This document shows positions 1 through 10,600 of a stretch of 64,000 nt of DNA, piece by piece. Under the pieces are notes generated by a model, which was given only the letters and a program-made list of their open reading frames with translations, had not been told where the DNA came from and ran no database searches. The stretch is taken from the NCBI GenBank assembly GCA_031264015.1, contig JAISET010000198.1, forward strand, positions 1-64,000, read 5' to 3'. Position numbers and translations under genes: made by a program. The stretch is from Deltaproteobacteria bacterium. Its GTDB lineage: Bacteria; Desulfobacterota; Desulfarculia; Adiutricales; Adiutricaceae. The number at the start of each line of letters is the position of its first letter. Positions within the stretch are counted from its first letter, which is position 1.

Positions 1-978
1 AGACAAAAATGTGGACTTCTCTGATTTTGGGAACAAAATAGCCATGAACCACTGAACAGCAAAATAAGCATGCTTATCAGTAGTTCGTCGGCAAACAAAC
101 AAACTGCGATGTTAAGGAAAATATATTTATATCTTTCATATGGTAGTAAATAATATTACCAATATGAAAATTTAAAAGCAAATACAAGCTATTATAATCT
201 AATTAACAATTTTTCAATAATCATTATAAGCAACAATATATTTTTTATACAAAATTAACATAAATTTTTTAAATTAATACCTTAAATTAATCTTGAAAAA
301 TATTTTATAACATTTAATATCTAACCTATTCTCACGTATGCCAAAAGGCTACATTTTACTATTTTTAATCCACTATAGAGTCTCCTGTCTTCATCACCGC
401 CCCGACAGGCGGCCCGGTTTCCCTCAACAGGGAGGGGGCAGCCGACGTTTCCAAACAGGCCCGGCGGAAAAATCTGCCGGGAAAGAACGCCATGTCAAGG
501 GAACTAAAACAAGCCGACTTCTCTCAAAGTCGACATCTCGAAAAAACTGCCGACGATTTTTTTAAATCCGCTCTTGACCGCCGGCCGAACATTGACTAAG
601 ATGATAAATTAAAAGAAGTGTCGTCAAAAAAAATCAATGGCAAAAAAAATTTCAAAAAAAAAGAGGAAATGAAAATAGAGAAAGTTCAAGCAAAGCAAGA
701 AGCCTATATCCCTATCATAACAATGATAACACATCGGCAGTCGCTTGTCAAGGGGTAAACAAAAAAAATTTTTCACCTTTGTCTTTTCCATTTGAATTAA
801 ATAATCTATTAATAAACTGATATAAATATAAGTACAATAAAATTTTATTATTTAAAAGCTATTTTAAAATTGTGTAAACTAATTATTTAACTAATTAAAG
901 GTGACATAACAAATAATATAATTATATTTTAAAAATTTATACATAACTATATCACTTTACACTAACTGAAACTAATCT
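1..978. other. AT-rich region without a recognisable gene
   Basis: This stretch is very AT-rich apart from a GC-rich island near 380-600. The only open frame of any length (338-565, +) has no recognisable domain, no convincing ribosome binding site and an arginine-rich shadow-like composition. It borders a broken transposase, so it may be the debris of a mobile-element landing site. Confidence 0.6.
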
Positions 979-1676
979 TCAAATCCATAAAGGCGATTGA
1001 ACTAAAAGGCCGTCAAAATAAATTTCGAGCCGCACCCCACAGCTCATATTTCGCTTGGCTCGAGTGACAAAGTTGATCCCCTTCTTGGTCCAAAAAGCAA
1101 ACATTGCGAAGTCAACGTGGCCGCGGTCAAGGCAAACGTAAGAGCCGCGACGAAGACCGCTTACTGGATCGACGGTCTTCATAACCTTTTGATCATGGTC
1201 CGCGGCATTAGAAACGCGAGCGCGCGTCGGCAGGCATACATTGCGCTCCGGCAGCAAGCGGACATTGATTCCGCCTTTGTCCTTCCGTGCTCGGCCCGGT
1301 CATACAAAGAATGACAAAGGTCAGTCGTGGACGAATCAAAGTTGTAAACATTTCCCTTTAGCATAAAATTCAGTTCCGGCTTTCCGCGCGGGGAAGCTTC
1401 GCGCGTCCTGCTTACTAAAGGGATCAACGCATGGAAGATCTTTTCAAAGACTTCATAACTACGGCGCTCGTTGGCGCGGGCTAAGGTGGAACGAGCCGGG
1501 AGACGTTTCAAGCCAAAATGATTAATTCCGCCGCGGAAGACATCCATACAGTTAATAAGTTCGCGCAACGAAGAAACGCCCTGCATCCGGGCGTACAACA
1601 TGACCACTAACTGCCGATTAGTAAAGAATTCCTTAAAGTACTTGTCAGATCCGCAGTCTTCGATGATTTTAATCAT
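979..1676 (-). pseudogene. IS4-family transposase remnant (DUF4372-type N-terminus), frameshifted and truncated
   Basis: The first frame (from 1676 leftwards) reads like the N-terminus of IS4-type transposases: FTNRQLVVMLYARMQG, then SSLRELINC, then the first catalytic region FDSSTTDLCHSLYDRAEHGRTK. Near 1275-1285 the homologous reading moves to the next frame, which continues GGINVRLLPE and later CLDRGHVDFAMFAFW, with FVTRAKRNM matching the central catalytic domain. The frame then stops at 979, well before the usual C-terminal DDE glutamate region. Two frames and a missing end mean it cannot make an active transposase. No terminal inverted repeats were found. Known of the family: IS4 elements move by cut-and-paste. 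Inferred: a dead, old insertion. Confidence 0.8.
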
Positions 1677-2435
1677 TGTCAGTCAATAGGAAAAGAGGCC
1701 GCGCGAATTGTCCGAACAAAGTGACATCACTTTTGACAGCATCTCTTGCTTGTTTGCCGTCGAATCGCGGCCCCTTAGCTTCACAGGGCGGCTCGGCCCA
1801 GGGGACGCCCAGCTGGCTTTAAGCGGTCAAACTTTCATCAGCCGGGGCGGGATCCTCCCATGAAAGTTTTTTTGTTATTTTTGGAGCCACACCCCAGATT
1901 TTAGAATTCAAAACTTGACCTCAAGCGTAATGGGACCTAAAATAAAACCGACAAAAATAAAGCGTGACGCTTGATCTCAATTTTTAAAATTTGACATCAG
2001 GACAAGGAGAACAGCAACGTCGATTATAAGGGGAGCCACCCCGTCAACTACCCGTGTCTCGGGGGGAGGCGCCATTTCCCAGGCGACGGCCTGCCCGTCG
2101 CCTAGACTCCCGGGCGAGGCTTTGCCGCGGGAGCCCGCCCGCCCCGACCGCCAACCACCCATCTTTGTGCCATCCGGGCCGTCTCCTCCTTGATCACACC
2201 TCCTCCAACCGGCCCCGGCGGGCGGAGGGTTTGAAAATGTTCCGTAAAAGCGCCTCCCCGAGGGCCATGCGCGACCTCGCGAGATTATGCCCGCGCCCGG
2301 CTGCCACGAGCCCGCCGAGGGCGTCAAATGGCTGGAAAAAAGCAAGGCCGGCCGCTTTTCCGAATAACATTCCTTTAGCAAGCGGCACTGAAAGTTATCA
2401 GTCAAGGCGCGAGGCTAGTTAAATTAGGACATAAA
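1677..2435. other. Spacer with no supported gene
   Basis: Between the transposase remnant and the zinc-ribbon gene I see only overlapping open frames on both strands (around 1977-2422), with arginine/proline/glycine-rich translations typical of GC-rich non-coding DNA. No domain, signal peptide or convincing start was recognised. The part from 1860 to 2030 is AT-rich and could carry the promoter of the gene at 2436. Confidence 0.5.
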
Positions 2436-3230
2436 ATGATCGTAACTTGCCCGAATTGTTTAACTAAAGCTAAAGCTAACATGCCCGCCACAAGTAAGAA
2501 GCCCGCAAAAGGTTTCTGGGGAAAATGCCCAAAATGCGCCGAAAGATTTTTTATCCCGGCCATGGATTTAAATTCAATCTTATCAGCTCCTCAAGACCCT
2601 CCGGCTCGCGCTACTCGAAAACCGTCTCGCCCAGGGACCATGGTGGCCGAAGATTATGTCGACCTTTATATCCCGATAATTTCTCCAAGCGAAGGGGCGC
2701 ACCGAGCAGCTTATGTTTTTGTCATTTTGGGTGTGGCCGGACTGCTGATCGCTTTGTTCGTGTTTTACAACAGGGCAACGGAAGCTAACTTGGAAGAACT
2801 CTCGCCGCCGCCCTCGCCTGTTGTCAGCCACTCTGAGTATGACTTTCCGCAAGTTAAGGCAGATTTGCTGTCTCTGCGTCGCCAATTGTTCTCCTACGAG
2901 CGGGTCAAGCGGAGAATAGACTACAAGGGATCGGAATCAAGGGTTTTTAAATATTTGCAGGCCCAGCTTAACCTTGATTCCTGCCAGGAAATAGTCGCCT
3001 TAGACATGGAATCCCAGGCAGGAAACCATGGTTTCATTCTCAAATCTGTCTGCCTGAGAAGGGAGCAAAAAACAGCGGAACTTAACTTTGCCTTCAAAGG
3101 CGGATGGGTGGTGGTCAGGGACAAAGAAACCGGACAGCAACTGGACGTGCCCTTATTACCTTCGGCCCAGAGAGCCTGGGACAGCGGACAGCGATTTTAC
3201 GTCCAGGAATCAGCTCAAGCTGAAAATTAA
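2436..3230 (+). CDS. Zinc-ribbon (MJ0042-type) single-pass membrane protein of unknown function
   Basis: The N-terminus holds two CxxC pairs (C5/C8 and C31/C34), as in the MJ0042/zinc_ribbon_5 family, so it should bind one zinc ion in the cytoplasm. A disordered proline-rich linker follows (about residues 50-85), then one hydrophobic membrane segment (about 91-112) and an exported domain of about 150 residues containing a probable coiled stretch (LLSLRRQLFSYERVKRR). The 264-residue length and architecture resemble zinc-ribbon membrane proteins common in Deltaproteobacteria whose function is not established. It lies upstream of the pilus genes in the same direction but more than 700 bp away, so a link to pili is only a guess. 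The ATG at 2436 is chosen because the CxxC motif begins four residues later. Confidence 0.75.
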   Translation: MIVTCPNCLTKAKANMPATSKKPAKGFWGKCPKCAERFFIPAMDLNSILSAPQDPPARATRKPSRPGTMVAEDYVDLYIPIISPSEGAHRAAYVFVILGVAGLLIALFVFYNRATEANLEELSPPPSPVVSHSEYDFPQVKADLLSLRRQLFSYERVKRRIDYKGSESRVFKYLQAQLNLDSCQEIVALDMESQAGNHGFILKSVCLRREQKTAELNFAFKGGWVVVRDKETGQQLDVPLLPSAQRAWDSGQRFYVQESAQAEN

Positions 3231-3948
3231 GAGGATCTTTAAGCCGGTATATTGGAACAGGATTTGCAAATAGTAAGTTTGGCGGTCAAGATTAAAACGA
3301 TTACTGGAAATGAGACAATTTAACCTGACCTTAGAAAGAATCGAAAGTTTTTGTCTAAGCACATACTAGAGACAGCAATTATTTGTCCAAGATAAGGAAC
3401 AACCCGCTCATAAGCGGTCCTTCTGTAGCCTGACAAATGTGTTCACCTTTGATTGCAACTATTGATTAAAAACATGTTATCTAAAAGCAAATAATTTTTA
3501 TTAATGACATAAGAAACACAATCAAAATTTTGCCTTTTTGAAAAATTATTCATTTCATAATAAAAAATATGCTTAAATAATAAAAAAAAACAAAATTTAT
3601 GCATAAAAGGCATTTTAAAACTAAGTCAGACTCTTTGGTCACTTGACTTGATTTTTTAGCACTATGATTAATTTTTGTCACCCTGAATTTTCTTTCTTCA
3701 AGCTGCCTTCTCCCCGGCCCTCTCGCCGCTTTAGTCGAAGAACAATTTATTATAAAGTGGCGCGGTTGTACCTGAAGCAAATTTCGAATGCGGCGTTCAT
3801 TTTATTGACCAGACCGGAACTAAACAAGTTCGGTAGCTGAACAGACCAATTTTGATTGGCGGCAGCCATAAGGGATTGGCCCAACATCCTGAAAAAACTC
3901 TTGTTTTTCAATTGTTAGGGCTAAGGGTCCATCTTTAAGGAGACAGTA
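3231..3948. other. AT-rich intergenic region upstream of the pilus genes
   Basis: No gene is supported here. The sequence is strongly AT-rich between 3470 and 3640 and probably contains the promoter of the pilW-fimT-pilV-pilX group. The last bases carry the pilW ribosome binding site (AAGGAG at 3937-3942). Confidence 0.5.
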
Positions 3949-5079
3949 GTGAACGTTCTTTCGGAACAAGCTTTTCCAGGAGCCTCCAGTGGTTCAAATG
4001 CCTGTCTGGCAACTTTAAACGGCCGAGACAAGCTGACAAACCTGTCCGGGCGCAAAATTGGCCTGACCTTGGTCGAGCTGATGGTGGCTTTATTGATTTC
4101 CATTATAATTATCGGCGCCACTTTTTTTATTTATCAGACACATTCTCGTTCTTATTTTCGGACGCAAGCTTTTTTGGAGCAGGATCAAAACCTTCGGACG
4201 GCTCTTCACATCATTTCCAGGGACATACGTATGGCGGGCAACGGATTTATGGTCATGGGAGTGTCCGTGGCCCAGCTTTACCAGCCCAATCCCAGCGGAG
4301 CGGGTGGCAAGTGGTTTGTCTACGAAACTGATTCCTCCGGAGGCACGGCCTCCAATCCCGGAGTAAGGGCAATTTTTGGTGTTGATAACGACGACAGACC
4401 GGACACGCTGACAATTTTTCGCGCTGACATTGAAAGCACCATTGGTTTCGGCCAACTTCGGAACGCCTTAACCGCCGGCGCCAGCCAGCTGACCTTGGCC
4501 GACGACGTCCCTGACAACATTGTTGGGAAAGGCGACGTGCTGGGAGTGGTCAATAATCAATCAGCAATTTTAGTCCAGGCCAATCCGGATGCCGATCCGG
4601 TCAGCGGCCCGAACATCACGCTGGGTCCTCTCTTCAGGCCGGAGTCCGCCTTGCCGTCCGGGGTGTCCTTTCCTGCCGGAAGCTTTGTCTATAACCTCCG
4701 CCGGATCAATCTGACCACCTATTGGGTGGACACCGAAAACCATAATCTTATGGCCAGCTACCACCATCTGGGCCAGCTGCCTTTTGACGATGAATTAGCG
4801 TCTTCAGTCATAGTGGCCCCAGGCATTGAAGATTTTCAGGTGCGCTACGTGCTTAACACCGAGGATCCCGGACCAGGCACAGACGGATTGTCACTTGGCG
4901 CCCTTGAGAACAACAGATGGGTGCGCGAGGTTAACATCGGACTGGTCTCGCGCTCAACCTGGCGTCAGCCGTACGGCAACTCTTCACCGGTGACCCTGTT
5001 TAATCACGCCCCCGCCTTTGTCAACGACGGGTTTTTCAGGCAAGTTATGACAAATATGGTCTATCTTCGTAATTACTGA
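3949..5079 (+). CDS. pilW: PilW-like minor pilin (type IV pilus assembly)
   Basis: The protein has a long leader and then a class III prepilin signal: cleavage is expected between G38 and L39, in the context GLTLVELMVALLISIIIIGA, with glutamate at mature position 5 (E43) and a hydrophobic helix of about 20 residues. The remaining 300 residues fit PilW, a minor pilin thought to sit in the tip complex with PilV, PilX, FimT and PilY1. The GTG start at 3949 is chosen because AAGGAG lies six bases upstream. It is the first gene of a co-directional group. In Pseudomonas the usual order is fimU-pilV-pilW-pilX-pilY1, so pilW in first place is a rearranged order. Confidence 0.88.
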   Translation: MNVLSEQAFPGASSGSNACLATLNGRDKLTNLSGRKIGLTLVELMVALLISIIIIGATFFIYQTHSRSYFRTQAFLEQDQNLRTALHIISRDIRMAGNGFMVMGVSVAQLYQPNPSGAGGKWFVYETDSSGGTASNPGVRAIFGVDNDDRPDTLTIFRADIESTIGFGQLRNALTAGASQLTLADDVPDNIVGKGDVLGVVNNQSAILVQANPDADPVSGPNITLGPLFRPESALPSGVSFPAGSFVYNLRRINLTTYWVDTENHNLMASYHHLGQLPFDDELASSVIVAPGIEDFQVRYVLNTEDPGPGTDGLSLGALENNRWVREVNIGLVSRSTWRQPYGNSSPVTLFNHAPAFVNDGFFRQVMTNMVYLRNY

Positions 5080-5167
5080 GTTTCTCAAATTATCTCGCTG
5101 GCTGGCCGAACCGTTACGCCGGCTGCCGGCGAGCGACAAAGTCTGGTCCCGACCTTTCGGCCGGAAA

Positions 5168-5803
5168 ATGTATTGGAGATTAAACTTGTTTAAGACACAT
5201 AACATTTTTGAGACGACCAATCAGCGCCGCGCCAAGGCCTCGCGCCAAAAGACCGGCTTTTCCCTGATTGAGCTGTTGGTGGTCATAGGCATTTTAGGGC
5301 TGATAGCCGCCATGGGCGTGCCGTCATTACGCACCCACGTCCCTGCGACCAGACTCAACTCCGAGGCCAGGCACCTGGCCACCTTTCTTCGTCAGGCCAG
5401 GCTCAAAGCGGCCAACACCCAAAAACCTATCCGGGTCTCCATCAACTGCATGGATCATTTTACGATCGCGGACAGCCCCGCCTGCATAGCTTTGATGGAA
5501 ACAGCCATCTTCGCTGATGGAATTATGACCGGCTGGTCAATCCTTCGCGAAGGCCGGTTGATTTTACATGACCTTATCCACGTCGGCGCCCGCGACAAAG
5601 ACTGGCTGAAGGTGCAGGGAAGCAGTCTGCACGAAAACCTGATTTGGCTGGTCTTTATGCCTACCAGTCAGATTACCTCTTCCTTCGGTCCGCCTATCAA
5701 CCTGACCCTGTGGCACGGGGACAATCCTGAAGACGCCATGGCCTGGGCCGTGACCCTGAACCCCGCCTCAGGACGCGTGACTGTTTCCAACCGCAATTCC
5801 TAA
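5168..5803 (+). CDS. fimT: FimT/GspH-type pseudopilin
   Basis: The prepilin signal TGFSLIELLVVIGILGLIAAMG gives cleavage at G30/F31 and glutamate 35 at mature position 5. The FimT/GspH-like part follows, with the usual SEARHLATFLRQARLKAANT helix that packs behind the N-terminal helix. At 211 residues it is slightly longer than average. FimT proteins are minor pilins of the tip complex, and some bind DNA during uptake; that role is not shown here. It sits 88 bp after pilW and 25 bp before pilV, so cotranscription is likely. The leader before the cleavage site is unusually long (30 residues), so a later internal start cannot be excluded, but no other ATG lies close to the signal. Confidence 0.85.
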   Translation: MYWRLNLFKTHNIFETTNQRRAKASRQKTGFSLIELLVVIGILGLIAAMGVPSLRTHVPATRLNSEARHLATFLRQARLKAANTQKPIRVSINCMDHFTIADSPACIALMETAIFADGIMTGWSILREGRLILHDLIHVGARDKDWLKVQGSSLHENLIWLVFMPTSQITSSFGPPINLTLWHGDNPEDAMAWAVTLNPASGRVTVSNRNS

Positions 5804-5828
5804 GATATGAGCCAACGAGGACTTAATT

Positions 5829-6296
5829 TTGAGCGTTGACACCAAAACCAAACTTCCATCCCATAGCCCCGCCAGTTTGACAGGATTCACGCTGGTTGAA
5901 CTCTTGGTCTGCGTGGTTATTTTGGCCGTCGCCCTGGTCTCAACCATGTCGCTTCAAATAGCGTCAACCAGGAGCGCCAACCAGGCCATGAACATGACTG
6001 TCGCCTCAGTGCTGGCCGAGTCTGAAATTGAGCGGCTGAAGACATTCACCAATTTTAACGAGATTGAGGACGCCATCCCCTCAGGCGCGGAACATCTCTC
6101 GCGCGAAGGCGTCGCCTGCGTAAGCGGCGCCCCAGGCTGCGTGTTCACTCGAAACACGGTGTTAGTTTCAGGAGAGCCGACATCCCGCAGTCATAATATT
6201 GAGGTTACCATCTCTTGGTCCAGCCTGACCGGCACCCAGAGTTTGACATACAACGCCGTGCTGACTGACTACAACCTCGGCAACAGCACGATTTAA
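5829..6296 (+). CDS. pilV: PilV-like minor pilin
   Basis: The TTG start at 5829 follows GAGGA at a suitable distance and gives a short leader ending at G19/F20 (TGFTLVELLVCVVILAVALVS, with E24 at mature position 5). The next section, ASTRSANQAMNMTVASVLAESEIERLKTF, is the typical PilV continuation. The 155 residues fit the family. PilV works with PilW, PilX and PilY1 in priming type IV pilus assembly in the inner membrane. The gene is tightly placed between fimT and pilX in one probable transcript. Confidence 0.87.
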   Translation: MSVDTKTKLPSHSPASLTGFTLVELLVCVVILAVALVSTMSLQIASTRSANQAMNMTVASVLAESEIERLKTFTNFNEIEDAIPSGAEHLSREGVACVSGAPGCVFTRNTVLVSGEPTSRSHNIEVTISWSSLTGTQSLTYNAVLTDYNLGNSTI

Positions 6297-6313
6297 ATTC
6301 CGCGAGGCCTCTC

Positions 6314-7060
6314 ATGTCCATATCAGCAACGGCAGCTCCCGGAGCCCAAATTTCAGACCCCAAACCTGGGTTCTCTTTAGCCTGCGGCCAGAAAAGGGGC
6401 GCGATCATGATCCTGGTCATGCTTCTGGTCCTCCTCATGGCCATGATGGTCATAGCCGTCTCCGTCAACACCACCAGCGAGCTGTCAATCTCCTCGAATA
6501 CCAACTACGGCCGCCAGGCTTTCATCCAGGCCGACTCGGCTCTGAGGATGAGCGTCATGATATCGCGGATTATGCTCTTCCCAGGCTATGAGGATCTGTC
6601 GAATTTTTTGCCCAGCAGTTCCAGCGATCTTGAAATTGAAGTCAACTCCGACGATTTTGACATTGCTCTGATGCGCTGGAACGCCGATCTAAACTCTAAT
6701 GAAAATCGCTATTTGCGGGCCGGCGGCAGAACTACCGGCATCACCATGGACGGCGGCTCAACCGGCACCCCGCTTATAATTTTCAAGAAAAAGCATTCTT
6801 CCGACGCCACAAAAAGTGTGGTGGTCGCCACTTCGGCGGTGACCCTCGATTACTCCGAGGAATCACTGACTGGCACAAGCCTGGAAGCCACCTCCTATGC
6901 CGATTCAAGCACCGGCAAGCGAACTATCTTTGTCATCACCACCGACGGAAGAGTGCCGGTAGGCGATGACAGTTCCTCCAGCGAGGAGGCCGCCTTTTTC
7001 GACGGTTCAGCCGACACTACCCATGCTATTTTGACCACCGCATTCCAGGAGGTCCAATAG
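6314..7060 (+). CDS. pilX: PilX-like minor pilin
   Basis: The N-terminal region GQKRGAIMILVMLLVLLMAMMVIAVSV matches the PilX_N pattern, in which a short basic leader runs into a hydrophobic helix. Next comes TTSELSISSNTNYGRQAFIQADSALR, the usual 'AG..AF..AE.ALR'-like stretch of PilX proteins. There is no clear glutamate at mature position 5. The C-terminal part is serine- and aspartate-rich (DDSSSSEEAAFFDGSAD). It begins 17 bp after pilV, so the four minor pilin genes form one compact unit. The TAG stop is followed by a gap of about 570 bp before pilY1. Confidence 0.82.
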   Translation: MSISATAAPGAQISDPKPGFSLACGQKRGAIMILVMLLVLLMAMMVIAVSVNTTSELSISSNTNYGRQAFIQADSALRMSVMISRIMLFPGYEDLSNFLPSSSSDLEIEVNSDDFDIALMRWNADLNSNENRYLRAGGRTTGITMDGGSTGTPLIIFKKKHSSDATKSVVVATSAVTLDYSEESLTGTSLEATSYADSSTGKRTIFVITTDGRVPVGDDSSSSEEAAFFDGSADTTHAILTTAFQEVQ

Positions 7061-7632
7061 CCGCAGTCATGTCAAGTCAATCACATCAGTGGTTTTTCCA
7101 ATGGCGACATAAATGTCAAAAAAAATTGTCTTTGTTTATTTTAAGCATGCTTGGTGGCCGCTCTATCACGCACCTGAAGATTCTGACAAGCGACAAAATT
7201 ATTTCTTAGACCAACTAAAAGAAATATTTGACATTGCGGCGGTTGACCTAATGTTGGATATTATCTGGATCATGCACCACATTCGACACGCCATGTTATA
7301 AATCTAATGGATTTGGCATATTTGGACATTGCGCACAGCGGATCACCAGACAATTCAACAGACAAATCCACCTTCCGGGACACGTCAGATAGAGGGCGTA
7401 ATAAAAAAGAAAGGGAAAAAAAATACTGAGCGGAGGCAGCTTCCCGCCTGCCGACGGAAAAAGCTCGAGACAAAAAGTTTCGTAAAAAATTAGAGGACGG
7501 GGATTTGATTGAGGCGGCATGAACCGACAACCCTGTCGACTAAATTTTGCGTTTATTGTTAATTTCAGTTCTATCAAGTATTCAATGTTTTTTGTTGTCT
7601 AATAATACAGACAAAAATGAGGGAACGGAATA
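7061..7632. other. Spacer between pilX and pilY1
   Basis: The region is AT-rich with no supported gene. A 62-codon frame at 7113-7301 lacks a domain and a good ribosome binding site. Because spacing inside the pilus group is otherwise under 90 bp, a separate promoter for pilY1 probably lies here. The last bases (GAGGGAACGGAATA before the ATG at 7633) supply the pilY1 ribosome binding site. Confidence 0.5.
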
Positions 7633-10600
7633 ATGTCCAAATTTGCAGCTATCTTAGTTAGCCTTCTTTTCACTGTGTTTGCCTTTCAAGTCTTCCCGAC
7701 CGCTGTTCAGGCCCAACACGTCGACTATGTTGCTGACATTGAGCAGTACAAGTCCGAACCCTTTCTAAAATTTATTGCCTCCATCCCGCAGGTCATGATT
7801 GTTCTGGAAAGAGACTGGAAGATATTCTATCCGGCATACAACAACCTTGAGGATCTTAACGGAGATGGATCTATTGATAACGGATTTAACCCGTCAATCG
7901 CTTATTTTGGCTATTTTGACGTTGACTCGTGCTACACCAACGACGGGTCAAAGTTTGTCCGCGCCCAGGCGACTGTTCCCCAAACCCAGGAACAAATAGA
8001 AGCTATGAGGCCGGGTGTGCTCAAGAACAATATTCCCAGCCCCGCCTCGTCCCATGGAGTATGCCCCGGAACCTCGGCCAACGGGCAGGGCGCCGCGGCT
8101 CTGTGGGCTGGCAACTGGCTTAACTACATTGCGACCAGCCGTATGGACGCTATCCGCAAGGTCCTCTATGGTGGCAAACGCAGGGTCGACACGACCACCA
8201 CCACGGTTCTTGAGCCCTCATACGTTCCCTCAACCGGCATAGTCTGGGGAGCGGAGATAGTCTCAGATAATTTATGGAACGACTACGCCCCCGACTCGCC
8301 ATGGTTCCCGGCCGAACTCTATATCGGTTTTGCCAGGCCCATTGGCAATTTCATGCATTTCTTCGCGCGCGTTGACCACGCCGGCTTCGGCATCCACGAC
8401 CCTCGCGCGGCATCGCCGCTTATGAAGGTCAAAATTAACGTGGACTCCACCTTTCCTCACCCGGTGGCCAAAACACCCATCCGCTACTGGGACTGGGTCT
8501 ACGCGTCCGGGACCATCCCGGATGACAGCAAACTCCCCGTCGCCCCATATGCGGTTCCCTCAACCTTTACTCTGCCGGTCTTGGTCGAGGTCTGCAAACC
8601 TGGCAACAACAGCCCCACTGAAGGTTGCTGGCAGTATGGCAGTAGTTTCAAACCAGTGGGCCTGATGCAGCAGTACGGCGAGCGTAGCAACATGCAATTT
8701 GGCCTGATCACCTCAACTCTGACCACCGGCGGTAAAAATGAGATAGGCTGCACCAACCCGGATTTAGACGCTAACTTCGCGGAATGGCGCTGCAATGACA
8801 AAGGCGGAGTTTTAAGGCACCACATTGACAGTCTTCCTGGAAAGGCCCTGAACAGCACCACAGGAGCGTTCATGGCTGGCGGTATCATTGATACCATGAA
8901 TAAATTCGAAATAACCGAGTATGTCGACTCAATATATCCGCCGCCTACCGGCATCTCTATTTCCGGCAACTTCCAAGAAAATCGCTTCATTTCCGGTATC
9001 AATACAGGAAACCCCGTAGGCGAGATGACTATGGAGGCTTTAAGATACCTGGCCGGCGCCACGTCCGGCCTCCCGGCATACGCCCCCGCAGGCGCGGAAA
9101 ATCTTGGGCTGACCAGGGCCAATTGGAACAGTCGCCCGACTAATCTCAAGGCCGATTGTATCAAGCCTTTTATATTAGTCATCAGCTCGACTTACCCGTC
9201 TTATGACGGTGATCAATTCCCCACCGCGGCCCAGCTTAGCCGCCCGAGACTTTCCCATCTCAACACTTCCGCTGTTCCTGCCAACTGGTCGGTGCCCTCA
9301 TATCTTAATATGATCACAGATCTCGAGGGATACCGCACTTCAGGAGCCCAGTACTACTTTCCCAAGACGAGTCAGCTCAACTCCGTCCGCGGAGTATGCA
9401 CGGCTAAAAATTTCGACGCCGCGGTCTCGCTGTCCAATATTAGCGGATTTTGCCCCTCCGAGCCCGGTCTTGGCGGGAGCTACAGCTTGGCGGCCGCCGC
9501 CTATTACGGGCGAACCCACGATTTCAGCACAAACGACAGTGACGCTCCGGCTGAGTTTTTTATGGTGGGCCTCTCCCCAAGCATACCACACGCGGTAATA
9601 ACAGACGGAAAAGGACACCAAGCCAACATCGTGCCCACCGCGGTTGTGTCGCAAGGCGTGGTCTGGTCTGATTTTCCTCAATACTTACTCCCCTTTAAAG
9701 CTCTCCCGTCCGGCAGAACCATGGTTCATTTCATCATGAAGAGAGCTCAGTCCGACGTGAACGGCGTGAACTTTCGCATGAATTTATTGGCTCACTTCGG
9801 ATCAACCCTTGAGCCAAACGAATCCTGGGGGCGCGAGTTCCAAAACGAGGCCGATATCGCCCTGCTCACCACCAGCGCCACCCCGCCTCAATACCGCGAA
9901 AGCAAGCCTTTTTATATAAACACCGGGCCGTTTAGATCCACCGCAAACGTGATGACCTACTGCCCCGCCATCCCGGCTAACCAAATCCCGCAGGTTACTT
10001 GCGAGAACTATCCGCAAGGCAACGCCTATTACGCCTTCAAGAACCCTGATGATCCCAATGACCACCTTGACGTGACCGACTGGAATATTGTGGGGCTGGT
10101 CGTCGTCACTAATGCCGTCGGTTCCGAAAGTGGCTGGTCGGCCGGGCTGGGTTACACAATCAACGGAGTGGAATACAGCGGCGTCTATTTGGACACGGCT
10201 AATATGGGCCACGACGCCGGGGTGACGCCCGGCAGTAACGCATACCCTTACGCCAAGAACGGGGTCACCAGAGCCGGGATCCCCAACGGCTTCTCGCATC
10301 CCAATATTTCCTACGACGCCCTCATGACCCCGTGGGAATGCCCATACGCCGGTTTCAACGGTGCTAATGCCGTCAATCTTTGCGGAGAGGGCACCGCGCT
10401 CGCTCCTGCAGCCGGCAACATCAACAACTATCCTGCCGGAATAGTAGGCCGTTTCACAGGGACCTACGCTTTCCGCTCAGTGCCTAATTTGATGCGCTAC
10501 ATCCAAGTTCGTTCCTTTAAATTCGACGAACAACCGGTCGCCCAGCAGCCGAGGAACCTCCCCAACCCGTTATGGCTGGCGGCCAAATATGGCGGTTTTA

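Noticed and set aside
7113-7301. 62-codon frame between pilX and pilY1
   Set aside because: No domain, no ribosome binding site and AT-rich intergenic composition; possible but unsupported.
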